Shown: piece by piece, positions 23,460 to 33,821 of the stretch
Position numbering within the stretch: the stretch's first letter is position 1
Layout of the letters: every line of letters begins with the position of its first letter
Assembly: GCF_027595985.1 (NCBI RefSeq)
Contig: NC_073313.1
Location: forward strand, 100,737,552 to 100,801,551
Length of the DNA: 64,000 nt
Source of the DNA: Sorex araneus
Lineage: Eukaryota > Chordata > Mammalia > Eulipotyphla > Soricidae
Direction: 5' to 3'
Notes under the pieces: generated by a model
Databases searched by the model: none
Told to the model about the DNA's origin: nothing
The model's input: the letters and a program-made list of their open reading frames with translations, nothing else
Translations under genes and position numbers: made by a program

Positions 23460-25275
23460 TATTGCAGCAATATGGGAAGATGCCATCATTGACAACGAGG
23501 AATACACTTGACTGGTTCAGCACCTCCATGACTGTGCAAGGAACATCGAGAGTGAGAAAGCCACAAAAAGGCGTCTGTGTTCGGAAACTCTGGAGCTCAT
23601 TTGCTAATGTGGTTTGGCGCGAGCCTCAGGCAATCACACGTTAATGTCACGCTCGCAAAGCTGTGCAGAGAAGCGATAAAGGAAGACCTCAAAGATAGAA
23701 GAGCAGCAGTGTTGACCGATGCAGCAGAAGCAGGGGAAAATATTCACAATGCCCACGTGTCCTTTGCCAACTACAAGACCAAGATAACTGCCCTCTGATG
23801 TCCTGATAAATCTATCACATATTCCAGAAGGGTAACGGGGAAGGTTATCCATGACTTCTACTTGAATCTCTTTGATAGAAGCGTCCACCTGCAACATATC
23901 AAATTCCGAAGGATGGATATGTCATTCCTAGTATTCTCCCTTCCAAAATCTGACATGCCACTTCATCGGTAAAGAAGCATACAGCACCCTGTCCAGACAA
24001 TGTCAGATCTGAACACCTAAAGATTCTGCCACCAGTACTCATCAATACACTGGCTCAGCTCTTCACACGCTACCTGTTTGAATGCAAGTTTCCATCCCAG
24101 TGGAAAACCAGCAGGACCGTTCTGTTGTACAAGAAGTGAGACATCCAGGACATTGGCAACTATGGCCCAATCTGCCTGTTGTCTGTCGTCTACAAGTTAT
24201 TCACTTGAGTCATCCTGAATAGAATTGGCAGAACACTAGAAGAAGGACAACTATGTGAGCAAGCCAGGTTCCGAAAAGGATTCAGCATGATTGACCATAT
24301 CCACACGGTGACCAAGCTCATTGAGATTTCACGAGAGTTCAAGATGGCGCTCTGTCTAACATTCATTGAATTTATGAAGGCCTTTGATTCTGTTGAGATT
24401 GAAGCGTTCATCAAAGCCCTAGACAAACAGAGTGTTCAAACTAGTACATCAGGATCCTCCATGAGCTGCATTACAAATTCACCACCAGGATGTCACCATT
24501 CTACAATGAAGTGATCACCAATGTAAAGAGATGGGTCCAGCAGGGTGAGACCATTTCACCAAAACTCTTCAGTGCCACCCTCGAGAAGTCATGCGATGAC
24601 TGGAATGGGAAGGAATGGGAGTGAAAGTAGATGGTCAGCAACTATACCACCTCCGCTTTGCTGATGACATAGTTGTAATAACACCAAACATTAGCAAGCA
24701 GCATGAATGCTGGCCGACTTCAACCATGAGTGTGCAAAGATCGGACTGTAGCTGAAACTCACAAAGACAATGTTCATGAGAAATGGACTATTTTCTGACA
24801 TTTCATTTGCTCTCAACAGAACAAACATCTCCAAGTGCAACAGTTATGAGTACTTAGGTCAAGAACTCAACATAACCAACAACCTGGCACCTGAGCTGTG
24901 CAGGAGGAAGAGAGCAGAGTGGAATGCCTTCAAGAGCATTGAAGAAGTTATTAAGAGGATTAAGAACCTCCGGCTCCAGGCACATCTTTTCAACTCCACC
25001 ATTCTTCCTGCACTGATATATACCTCAGAGACCTGGGCCCTACGGAAACAGGATAAGAATGCTATTCGGGACTCCCAAAGAGGAATCGAAAGAGCTATAC
25101 TTGGAATATCATGATTCACTCAAGTGAGAGAAGGAATCCGGAGTTCTGACCTTCGTCGAAGATCAAGAATCAGGGACGCTGCCTCGTTTACCAAGGCATA
25201 GAAAATCAGATGGGCCAGGCACAAAATGTCATTTGGAGACAACCACTGGACTAAAGCTGTTAGCGACCAACTCTG
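23460..25275 (+). mobile_element. RTE-clade LINE fragment, decayed
   Basis: Plus-strand RTE reverse transcriptase region without endonuclease and without the 3' end. Frame-shifted blocks give a pre-RT helix-rich stretch (LCREAIKEDLKDRRAAVL, near 23655-23710), DHIHTVTKLIE and a motif A-like AFDSVE (24287-24420). Motif C follows, as the codons for FADDIV near 24657, then TSETWALRKQ and ERAILGIS (24770-25114). The order and motifs are those of RTE proteins, not L1. It starts right at the border of the old L1 and stops within the C-terminal domain near 25275. Confidence 0.8.
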
Positions 25276-25567
25276 TGGTATGTCCAGGTTACAGGCTAGC
25301 CTCAATAGTTCCTGAGCAAGGGGATAAGCTAGCTATGTATTGAACACAACTAATTTTTCCCAGTCCTAGATCTCTGCTTTCAGTGACATAATCCATTGTT
25401 TACATTAACAGATATATTTAGTGCAGTTAGTAGGCACACGAAAATTTAATAGTTACATTCAGATTATAAACTGGGATAGTCACATAGCCAATCACTAGGT
25501 ACCTTTATTGTAAAGAGTAAAGTAATGACAATTTTCTATTCTAGTCTTGCACATTTGCTGCACTCTT

Positions 25568-25744
25568 TTTTTTTTTTTTGCTTTTTGGGTCACACCCAGC
25601 GATGCTCAGGGGTTACTCCTGGCTTTGCACTCAGGAATTGCTCCTGGCAGTGCTTGGGGAACCATATGGGATGCCGGGGATTGAACCCAGGTCGGCCGCG
25701 TGCAAGGCAAACGCCTTACCCGCTGTGCTATCGCTCCGGCCCCT
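25568..25744 (-). mobile_element. Young tRNA-derived SINE (A-tailed)
   Basis: Minus-strand full copy with T-run at the left and the reverse image of head and B box at the right. Perfect 16-bp TSD catttgctgcactctt (25552-25567 and 25745-25760). Confidence 0.95.
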
Positions 25745-25942
25745 CATTTGCTGCACTCTTAACCTGAAAAACACTAAATTGCTCTATTGTATTCTTCCCT
25801 GGTCTTGTGTTTGCTGTCCTCCCATTTAAACAAGTTGACTTGTTTATCGAACCCAGTGGGCTATCCTGACCTCAGGGATTATTTTAGAAGTACTACACCC
25901 TAAAGGTAGAGAATCCTACATTGAACATTTTTCTCATACAGT

Positions 25943-26948
25943 CACTTGTCACTTGTAGTCCCATTGATCTTCGATTTGCTCTAGTGGGCTCCAGTAACAT
26001 CTCCATTTGTCCCTGTCACGAGCTAGTGTAGCCCAATGATACCTGCTAGTTCCAGGAACAGAAAGAGCCTCAAATGGTTCGCTCAGAGATTTGACAAAGA
26101 AATCTGACCATCTAGTTGGTGGGCGGCCACGAGATCTTCTGACGTCCCGTGGAATCCAGTCCGTAACAGCTCTAGTCCAACAGTCGTCTCTGAATCGCAT
26201 TACATGATCGGCCTTCTGATTTTTGATGCCTTGGCAAATGAGACAGCATCCCTGATTTTTGACCATCGATGGAGGTCAGAACTCCAGATTCCTTCTCTTA
26301 CTTGAGTGAGACATGATATTCCCAGCATAGCTCTTTCGATTCCTCTTTGGGATACCCTAATAGCATTCTCATCCTGCTTGCATAGGGCCCAGGTCTCTGA
26401 GGCATATGTTAGTGCAGGAAGAACGGTGGAATCGAAAAGATGTGCCCAGAGTTGGAGGTTCTTCGTTCTCTTAACCACCTCTTCGACACTCTTGAAGGCA
26501 TTCCATGTTGCTCTCTTCCTCCTGTGCAGTTCTGGCACCAAGTCATTCTAATGTTGATTTCTCGACCCAGGTACACATAGCTGCTGCATTCGGAGATGTT
26601 CATTCCATTGAGAGCAAATGGAGCTTCAGGGACCAGTTCGTTTTTCATGAACATCGTCTTATTGAGATTCAGCCGCAATCCTACCTTTCCACACTCATGG
26701 TCGAAGTCAGCCAGCATTTGTGCCGCTTGGCTAATGTTTGGCATTATGAGAACGATGTCATCAGCAAAGCGGAGGTGGTGTAATTGACGACCGTCTATCT
26801 TCCCTCCCTTTCCTTCCCATTCCAGTTGTCGCATGATGTTCTCAAGGGTGGCACTGAAGAGTTTCGGTGAAATGGTATACACCTTGCCGCACCCCTCTCT
26901 TTACATCAATGATCACTTCCTTGTAGAATGGTGAGATCCTCGGGTGAA
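25943..26948 (-). mobile_element. RTE-clade LINE, 5'-truncated, with 3' end
   Basis: About 1 kb on the minus strand with an 11-bp TSD (tctcatacagt, 25932-25942 and 26949-26959). Protein blocks run from RT motif C (RFADDIVLI, in the frame 26409-26882) through YVYLGREIN, TYASETWALCKQ and ERAMLGIS (26200-26541). The C-terminus has WTRAVTDWIPRDV, GRPPTRWSDFF and HWATLARDRDKW (25949-26266), followed at once by a short 3' UTR. The element ends in copies of a 7-bp unit (gtgacaa on the sense strand, 25943-25955). Two or more frameshifts. Confidence 0.9.
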
Positions 26949-26959
26949 TCTCATACAGT

Positions 26960-27540
26960 GATTTGAGTATATTATTGCATTGTTTTCTTATATGGCTTGA
27001 TATGATAAATCTGTTGTATTATATTGTTTCCCATATTTGTTTGGTTTATCTTCTCTCTTGCCATGTTCTTACAGAGGCAACATGGCTCCTCCAGAATGGA
27101 AAAAGCCTGTTTTCTTATTTACCTCATATACCTTAGAATTAAATAAAAATGTGATGGGATAGCTAAAATGAGGATTCAAACACTTTGTTATTTGTTGCTT
27201 TGAGCAATGAATCTGGATGGTGGTTCATATATTAGTCTCCCAGCATTTTTGTATTTTTGAAAATACTCCTAATGTATCTTTATAAAGATGCTTGATAATG
27301 ATGAAACTGAAAAAGAATTTCATCCATAGTAATCTACCAAAGCATATTATGGATTTATTTCTTGAGATTCTCTTAAGTTTATAATCATTTATCCTATTCT
27401 CTGATGATCCTATTTAAGTCTGCAAAAATTAGAGACAGAACTAGATGAATTTTTAGAGCTATTATGGCATTTCTGTTTCATAGAGGCTAGATTTGTATGC
27501 AATCCTAGAGTACGAAAATATGAACTCTTTAAAAATGATC
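26960..27540. other. No recognisable feature
   Basis: AT-rich, apparently unique sequence to the right of the RTE insertion. Confidence 0.5.
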
Positions 27541-27544
27541 TTTA

Positions 27545-27800
27545 TTTAAACATAATCTTTTGCAAAACTCTTTATAATACTGTTGTTAATGGCATTCAGT
27601 GTTTCAACACCAACCCATCACCAGTGTGAATTTTCTTCCACTATTGTCCCCATTTTCCCAAACACCCCCAACTTTCCCCTTAGCAGGCGCAAAATAATTT
27701 TTATATTGCTGTTGCAACTAAATGACTATGGCATTATCAAAAATACTTCAATAAATAAAAATTGTAATATCTCACCAAAGGGTCGTTAAGTACTTGTCTG
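27545..27800 (-). mobile_element. Old L1-type 3' end
   Basis: C-rich block with tttcaacaccaacccatcacca, similar to 61440-61560. It looks like the minus-strand image of an old LINE 3' UTR. No coding part. Confidence 0.5.
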
Positions 27801-27970
27801 AGGATTTACAAAGCTCTTCATTATTTGCTCTTCTGCGCTATTGTTAATTAAACTTAGTCAGTTGTATATTATATCTAATTCGGTGTGCTCCTACTGGGAT
27901 GCCAATATTGTAGAATATGGAAGTGACACATAGTCACACTTAACTTATATTTTTCCATTAGTATTTATGA

Positions 27971-28229
27971 TAGCCAGCTGGAGTGATAGCACAATGGGCA
28001 GGGCGTTTGCCTTCAACGTGGCCGACCCAGGTTCGATTCCTCCACCCCCTCAGAGAGCCCGGCAAGCTTCTGAGAGTATCCCTCCCGCATGGCAGAGCCT
28101 GGCAAGCTACCCGTGGTGTATTTGGTATGCCAAAAACAGTAAAAACAAGTCTCAGAATTGAGACGCTACTGGTGCCCGCTCAAGCAAATTGATGAGCAAC
28201 GGGATGACAGTGATACAGTGATACAGTGA
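27971..28229 (+). mobile_element. RTE-tailed tRNA SINE, full structure
   Basis: Plus-strand copy. The head has an A box (tagcacaatgg) and a B box (ggttcgattcc). The body carries two gcaagct motifs, and the tail starts near 28160 (gagacgctactggtgcccgc). It ends with the 10-bp unit gtgatacagt repeated about twice. Flanks share tttatga (27964-27970 and 28230-28236). Head matches the A-tailed SINE; body and tail do not. Confidence 0.9.
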
Positions 28230-28236
28230 TTTATGA

Positions 28237-28670
28237 CTGCACATTCCAGAAATTCCAGGGTATGTAACTGGGCCATGAGTTTACGTGGCTGCGATTATGG
28301 TATGTGGGTGTGGCTGCTGGAGGTTCGAGAAATATAGGGGTTTCTTGGAGGGCCTGCCGGACCTCACTCTGAAGAGACTCCAATGTTCTCAGTCTGAAAA
28401 CTTGTACATCTCAAATTTTTGGCAGTTTTTTTTTTATCTCTGTGAAGATTAGTTTTGAAGCAGTGGAGTTGGGCAGTTGGCATGGCAATAGGTGTGAATT
28501 GTGGGTGTAGATTCTGGGGCTTCAGCCGAGCTAGACTTGGCATGTCTCCCTCCCAAGGGTGCTTCAGAGTTTGCAGCCAGGAGACTGGTGTACTCATGAA
28601 TTTTTGTCAGTTGCTTGAATCTCTTCTCTGAATCCTTATAGGCCTAGCATTTAAGTACTTTTTAAGAATT
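28237..28670. other. Unidentified, possibly old LINE 3' UTR
   Basis: GC-richer than its surroundings, with a T-run near 28427. Word use resembles other LINE 3' UTR pieces in this window, but I cannot align it with confidence. Confidence 0.3.
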
Positions 28671-28684
28671 TAAAAATGTATGCA

Positions 28685-28861
28685 GGGGCTGGAGTGATAG
28701 CACAGCGGGTAGGGCGTTTGCCTTGCACTCGGCCAACCCCGGTTCCAGTCCCAGCGTCCCATATGGTCCCCTGAGCACCGCCAGGGGTGATTCCTGAGTG
28801 CAGAGCCAGGAGTAACCCCTGTGCATCGCCGGGTGTGACCCAAAAAGCAAAAAAAAAAAAG
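28685..28861 (+). mobile_element. Young tRNA-derived SINE (A-tailed)
   Basis: Full copy, intact A box, B box with two changes, acccaaaaagc and a pure A tail. Perfect 14-bp TSD taaaaatgtatgca (28671-28684 and 28862-28875). Confidence 0.95.
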
Positions 28862-28924
28862 TAAAAATGTATGCAAACAATTTATATTTTTATCTAAAAA
28901 TTTAAATCGGATTTAGGTATAAAG

Positions 28925-29470
28925 AACTCAACTTTTAAGATACCACATGAGCTAGAAATTCCACTTTTTGACTTCTACTCCAAGTTTCTAATCAATTTCC
29001 AAAAGACATTTATACTCCTCTGTTCATTGCAGCACTATTTACCATAGCTAAAATATGTAAACAATTCAAGTGCCCAAAACATATGACTGGATAGAGAAAC
29101 TATGGTATTTATACACAATGGAGTACTGCTCAACTATAAGAAAAGATGAAATCATTAAGTTCACTGCTACATGGAAGTTAAAAGGAGAAGTGAGTTAGAA
29201 GGAAAGAAACAGATACAGCATGATAGCTTTCACATATGGGATATAAAAATGTAATAAGGGAATAACAAATGGCCAAAGACAAGAGAGCCTTAAACTTGGT
29301 CTGCAAAACTGCGTTTACTGTGGCAGGGGAACAGGCTTGAGATGGACTAAGAGAGGGGATACGCTGGTGGAGGATGTGGTCCTGGAATATAGCATGCTTG
29401 AAACCATACCATTAACAGAACTGGAAATCCTGGTGCCTAAAACTTTTGAAAAATTACATTTATACACAAA
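28925..29470 (+). mobile_element. Old L1 3' end
   Basis: Plus-strand remnant of ORF2 end (tatttatacacaatggagtactgctc, image of the IYTMEYY region near 29108) and a G-rich 3' UTR ending near 29470. Diverged. Confidence 0.75.
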
Positions 29471-29815
29471 CCTGTAAATGTAGTAAATTTTAGACTTGAA
29501 ATAGTTTATTCATCAATGACCAAACAATTCTTACTAAAAATGCTACTATTTTGCTTACTCTATTTTCCACCATTACCTCAATGCTTCGGTATTAATAGAA
29601 GAAATGAAAGAAACAGATGAATATAGACTGATTGATAGGCATGTTGACAGGCATGATGACAATAACACTTGTATAACTATCATTATTTTCACCAAGCCCA
29701 GGGCATTTTTAAGTAAAAATTTATTTTGGAATTCACTGAAGATTCCAGTTGCCCTTTTACTTTATGATTGCACTAATGTTTTTGAATAGTTAAATACTTA
29801 TGAGTGTATATAACA
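29471..29815. other. No recognisable feature
   Basis: AT-rich sequence between two L1 ends. Nothing I can name. Confidence 0.5.
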
Positions 29816-29830
29816 TCTACATGTACTTTA

Positions 29831-30485
29831 TTTATTTATTTATTTATTTATTTATTTTAAATTTTTTATTGTGGAAAGTTACAAAGTTACAAAGTTTTCA
29901 GGTTTAAATCTCAGTTATACAATGCTCGAATACCCATCCCTTCACCAGTGCTCATATTCCACCACCAAGAATCCCAGTATAGCTCCACCCTGCCCCCTCA
30001 CACCCCAACCCCCCCCACACCCCTAGCCCCCCCACCCTAAGCCCTCCCCCCGCCTGTGTAACTAATAAATTTCACTTTACTTTCACTTTGATTGCATACA
30101 ATATTTCAACAAAACTCACTATTATTGTTTGGAGAGTCTCTCCCCTAAAGTCAGACCTGCTGAAAAGGAAGCATTAGATAATTTGTTTTCCATTGCTGAG
30201 GATGAAGAAGTGTGAGGTCGAGTGACCACACTTAGCGGCCTCTCAGTTTTGGGTTTCTGTAATTTAGTATTTTAGTAACTAAGTCCAGAGAGATATCTGC
30301 CAGAAGTTGCATCGTTGCCAACTTGTACTTCTCAGTTACATTATATTCCACATATGAGTGCAATCTTTCTATGTCTGTCTCTTTCTTTCTGACTCATTTC
30401 ACTCAACATGATACTTTCCATGTTGATCCACTTGTATGCAAATTTCATGACTTCATGTTTCCTGACAGCTACATAGTATTCCATT
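29831..30485 (-). mobile_element. Young L1, 5'-truncated
   Basis: 655 bp on the minus strand with a perfect 15-bp TSD tctacatgtacttta (29816-29830 and 30486-30500). It has a (TTTA)n tail image, a 3' UTR with C-rich tract, and the last about 50 codons of ORF2 at the right. The terminal gttacaaa is duplicated, as in the copy at 43988. Confidence 0.9.
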
Positions 30486-30529
30486 TCTACATGTACTTTA
30501 AACTTAATTTTATTTTTATATTTGTTTAC

Positions 30530-30652
30530 ATTGGGGCCTCACCTCTTTGTGGTCAAGGTTACTTCTGGCTCTGTGCTAAGGGTTCATTAACATAATACTT
30601 GGGGGACCATGTGGTGCCAAGCTCAACTTACATGCAAAACATGTACTGGCCC
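30530..30652 (-). mobile_element. Old SINE fragment
   Basis: Minus-strand body (ggttacttctggctctgtg, gggggaccatgtggtgcc) without a clear head. Confidence 0.55.
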
Positions 30653-30846
30653 GTGTTTGTTTTTAATTGACAAACAAAACTGTATATATCCAAGATGTAC
30701 AGCATGATGTTTTGATTTACATAATGTTTGAAAAGTGCTTGCCACACTCAAGCTAGTTATCCTTTGTGCATTTGGAGGTGTGTGCAAATTCTTAAGATCT
30801 ACTCTAATCCAATTTCAACTACATTTTACAGTATTGCTTTTTTAAA

Positions 30847-32370
30847 TTATTATTTAATACCTTTATTATCAGGTGCTTGCAGTTTGTTGACTTTTTTGAA
30901 AAAAATCAAGTTGTAAACTTTTTATTACAAATTGAAAATCAGGTTCTTAAAAATCTCAACTTGACCAGATATGAAACAATTTAAAAAACTTTAAAGGTGT
31001 AATGAGAAAAAACAGACTTCATTTTTTTTCTTTTTCTTAAAAATCGTTTGTCATTACCAAAAATCGACGTCTTTAGGTAAAAAAATAATAAAAACCCCAT
31101 GCTGCATAGATAATGCAGATAGTTCTGGTTATCTGGTCAATGGACAAAAAGCAAGCACTTAAGGTCTTCAGCTCCAATCTTTTGTTCATTTCTTATTGCT
31201 GGAAGTTCATATTCATTTCTTCTTGTTGGATGACTAAACCGGATGATGGTGAAGATGTTAAGCCGGCATTTACTCAGCCCCGCCCTGCTCAGCCTCGGGA
31301 ATGGACAAATTCTCAGCTGGTGGATCGGCTGCTTTTGTCTCTTTGCCATCTTGTGGTTTAGGGTTTTCTGGGCGTCTGTGTCGGCAATTGAAGTTGCGGC
31401 AGTACCGACGTTGAGGTGGCTGCTGACCTTGGGTCTCATCTCCTTGATTTTCCTTATCTTCTTCATTGCCGTCCTCTCTAGGCTGTCTTTGGCGAGGAGG
31501 CCCCCTGCGGAATCGTGGTCTATAACCTCGATACATATTCTGCCTCACTGGTCTACCTTGTTCTCCTGCACCCTGGTTGTCAGCACCCTCCATCACTTCT
31601 CCCTGCACAGGAGGGTTGGAATACTGTGGTTGACGCCCATTCGGTCTCCGCATGTAGTAAGGTGGGAACCGTTGCCTGCGGTAGGGCCAGCGTTGTTGGG
31701 CCTGGCCTTCGAGAGCACTCTCCGATCCCTCATTCTTTTCCCCACTCTCACTATTCTGGTAATTCTGCTGGTAACTGCGTGGAGGAGCCCTGCGACGTGG
31801 ATAGCGTCTATAAAGGATATGATCTCCTGCGTATTTACTGCCTTGCCCACTCCACCAGGGCCTGTACCATTTGTTGCCTCCGCACCCTTTTCTCCTTCAA
31901 CAACATCAAACTCCACAGTCTCTCCATCTCCTACACTGCGAAGGTACTTCCTGGGGTTATTCTTCTTTATGGCAGTCTGGTGTACAAATACATCTTCCTT
32001 GGTTTCATTCCTGTTGATGAAACCATATCTGTTCCTTACATTGAACCATTTTACTGTTCCCAAAACCTTCGTTGCGATGACTTTCTTCTTGTCCCCGCCG
32101 GCGGGCGCCGCCAACGTGTGGCCGCACTGGTCCCTGCTCCCTGCGCCGCTGCCCATGGTGCCGGGCTTGGTGTCGGGGGCGCTGAGGGCAGGAGCGGCTG
32201 GCGGGGCGGGGGGGGGGGGCGGCGGGCTGCTGCTGGGTCTCAGCCTCGCTGCTCATGGTTGCAGTGATGGTGACTGGGGCCCTCTGCGGCAGCTGCGGCT
32301 CCTCCCGTGGTGTGACGGTGGGGCTGCTCAGGGCTCTCTGGGTTCCACTCTCCGCTCCCGCTAACGATGG
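30847..32370 (-). pseudogene. YBX1: YBX1 processed pseudogene (Y-box protein 1)
   Basis: An intron-less copy of the whole YBX1 mRNA on the minus strand: 5' UTR (32257-32370), coding part (31270-32256) and full 3' UTR ending in the AATAAA region near 30855. The functional protein binds nucleic acid through a cold-shock domain and packages mRNA. Here the start MSSEAETQQ is at 32256. The cold-shock domain is nearly intact ([23 protein letters not shown], at 31880-32080), and the C-terminal basic/acidic repeats run 31270-31653 to [12 protein letters not shown]. Two frameshifts, in the alanine/proline N-terminus and after TGPGGV near 31850, split it into three frames, and the segment around the second shift has lost bases. 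Flanks share an imperfect tacagt.ttg duplication (30827-30836 and 32377-32386). Almost certainly a non-functional L1-mediated retrocopy. Confidence 0.95.
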
Positions 32371-32459
32371 AACTTATACAGTTTTGTTAACTATAGTACT
32401 TTCCCCATTTTCTTCACTCTTTCAACCTGTAGCCATTATTTTACTCTTTTCTTTTTTTT

Positions 32460-32722
32460 AAGTAAATAGATTTTATTTGGAGGGTTTTTGAGGAGGAGAA
32501 AGTAAGAGAGAAAGAGAGAGAGAGAGTAACATGCCCAAGAGAGAACGCAGGCTTCTCCAAGATCGGGGAGAGCCCCTAGACACATCCCAGCATTAGACAA
32601 GAAAGTATGAAAGTAAACATCTCAAGAGGGGAGATGCGGGTACACATGTGCTTGGGCACCACATGTGCTCGGCCACATGGGCACAAGCAGCACATGGGCT
32701 CAGGCAGCATAATGCACTTTAC
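32460..32722. other. Unidentified sequence with degenerate tandem repeat
   Basis: A purine-rich GAGA run (32500-32530) is followed at 32640-32705 by four or five copies of a roughly 17-bp unit centred on cacatg(t/g)gc. A weakly similar GA-rich piece lies at 22220-22400. I cannot assign it. Confidence 0.5.
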
Positions 32723-32822
32723 TCTCTTCTTGAGTTTGGCTTTTGTAGATTTCATATAAAATCAGTTATATAGTATTTGTGTTTTGGATCTCTTGTTTCT
32801 TTTTTTTTTCCATTGTGTATTT

Positions 32823-32928
32823 TTTTTATTGAATCACCATGTGGAAAATTACAATGCTTCCAGGCTTAAGTATCAGTTATACAATGCTGAAACAACCATC
32901 CCTTCACCAGTGCCCATATTCCACTACC

Positions 32929-32959
<31 letters not shown>

Positions 32960-33462
32960 CATTATACCTCCCATCCCTCCCACCCTCACCCCCCCCCGCC
33001 TGGGTAACTGACAGATTTCACTTTACTTTCTCTTTACTTTGGTTACATTCAACATTTCAACACAAAAATCACTATTATTGTTGGGAGTTCCCCATCAGAA
33101 TCAGACCTGCGGCAAAGAGCTATTGCAGACACGTGGTTTTGGATTTCTGTATTTTAGCAACTAAGCCCATGGGAATTTCTTCCAGAAATTCGATCATTGC
33201 AAGCTTGTATCTCTCATTAGCGGTCCTCATAATATATAGCGGTCGCCACGCCCTTCCCTCCCCCACCACAAGGAAAAGGCAAGAGAGAGAAAAACCTTTC
33301 CCCTCCTGGGCAGGCATGGGGCCTCGGCTTAGTTCTCAGTCTGGAGACATTCTGCAAGGAGCTGCCAATACCAAAAGTAGTTTAGCTGGCCTCTGGAGTC
33401 ATGCTCGTGCAGCTGCGGTGAGGCCGCACACGTGCGGCCGCCGGGATCACATCTCAGCGGCC
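32823..33462 (-). mobile_element. L1 insertion, 3' UTR only
   Basis: 640 bp, minus strand, perfect 13-bp TSD ccattgtgtattt (32810-32822 and 33463-33475). Carries a (CAAAA)n block at 32931-32960 in the UTR and a CpG-rich right half related to 3699-5285. It sits in an older L1 that continues on its right. Confidence 0.9.
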
Positions 33463-33475
33463 CCATTGTGTATTT

Positions 33476-33812
33476 ATACCGCATCTTCACAATCCATTCA
33501 TCTGTCATTGTACACGTAGGTTGATTTCACATCTCAGCTGTTGTACTGAGTGCGACAATGAATAACAGTGTGTATCTGTACTTTTCAGAGAGTGCTTGTA
33601 TGGAGGCCCAGAAGTGGAGCTGCTGGGTCATGCGGAGGTTTAGTGCTAATTTTACTGAGAATTCTCCATGCTGTTTTCCACAGGGACTGTACCAGACAAC
33701 ATTCCCACCAGCAGTGGATGACAGTGTCTTTTTCACCATATCCCCGCCAATACAGATTGTTTCTATTTTTGATATGGTCCATTTTCATTGTTGTGAGATG
33801 GTATCATTGTTT
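33476..33812 (-). mobile_element. Old pan-mammalian-type L1 ORF2 C-terminus
   Basis: A short frame at 33585-33788 keeps the ORF2 cysteine-rich region (YGEKDTVIHCWWECCLVQSLW) and the DPAAPLLGL segment. Clearly older than the shrew-type L1s beside it. Its left continuation is the pre-insertion sequence before 32810. Confidence 0.75.
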
Positions 33813-33821
33813 TTTTTTATA

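Noticed and set aside
31243..32364. Long plus-strand frames (373 and 250 codons) across 31.2-32.4 kb
   Set aside because: They are antisense to the YBX1 retropseudogene; their length comes from its GC-rich codon pattern and they show no domain.
32839..33519. 226-codon plus-strand frame
   Set aside because: Antisense image of an L1 3' UTR; similar frames appear at most minus-strand L1 ends (for example 34055-34618).
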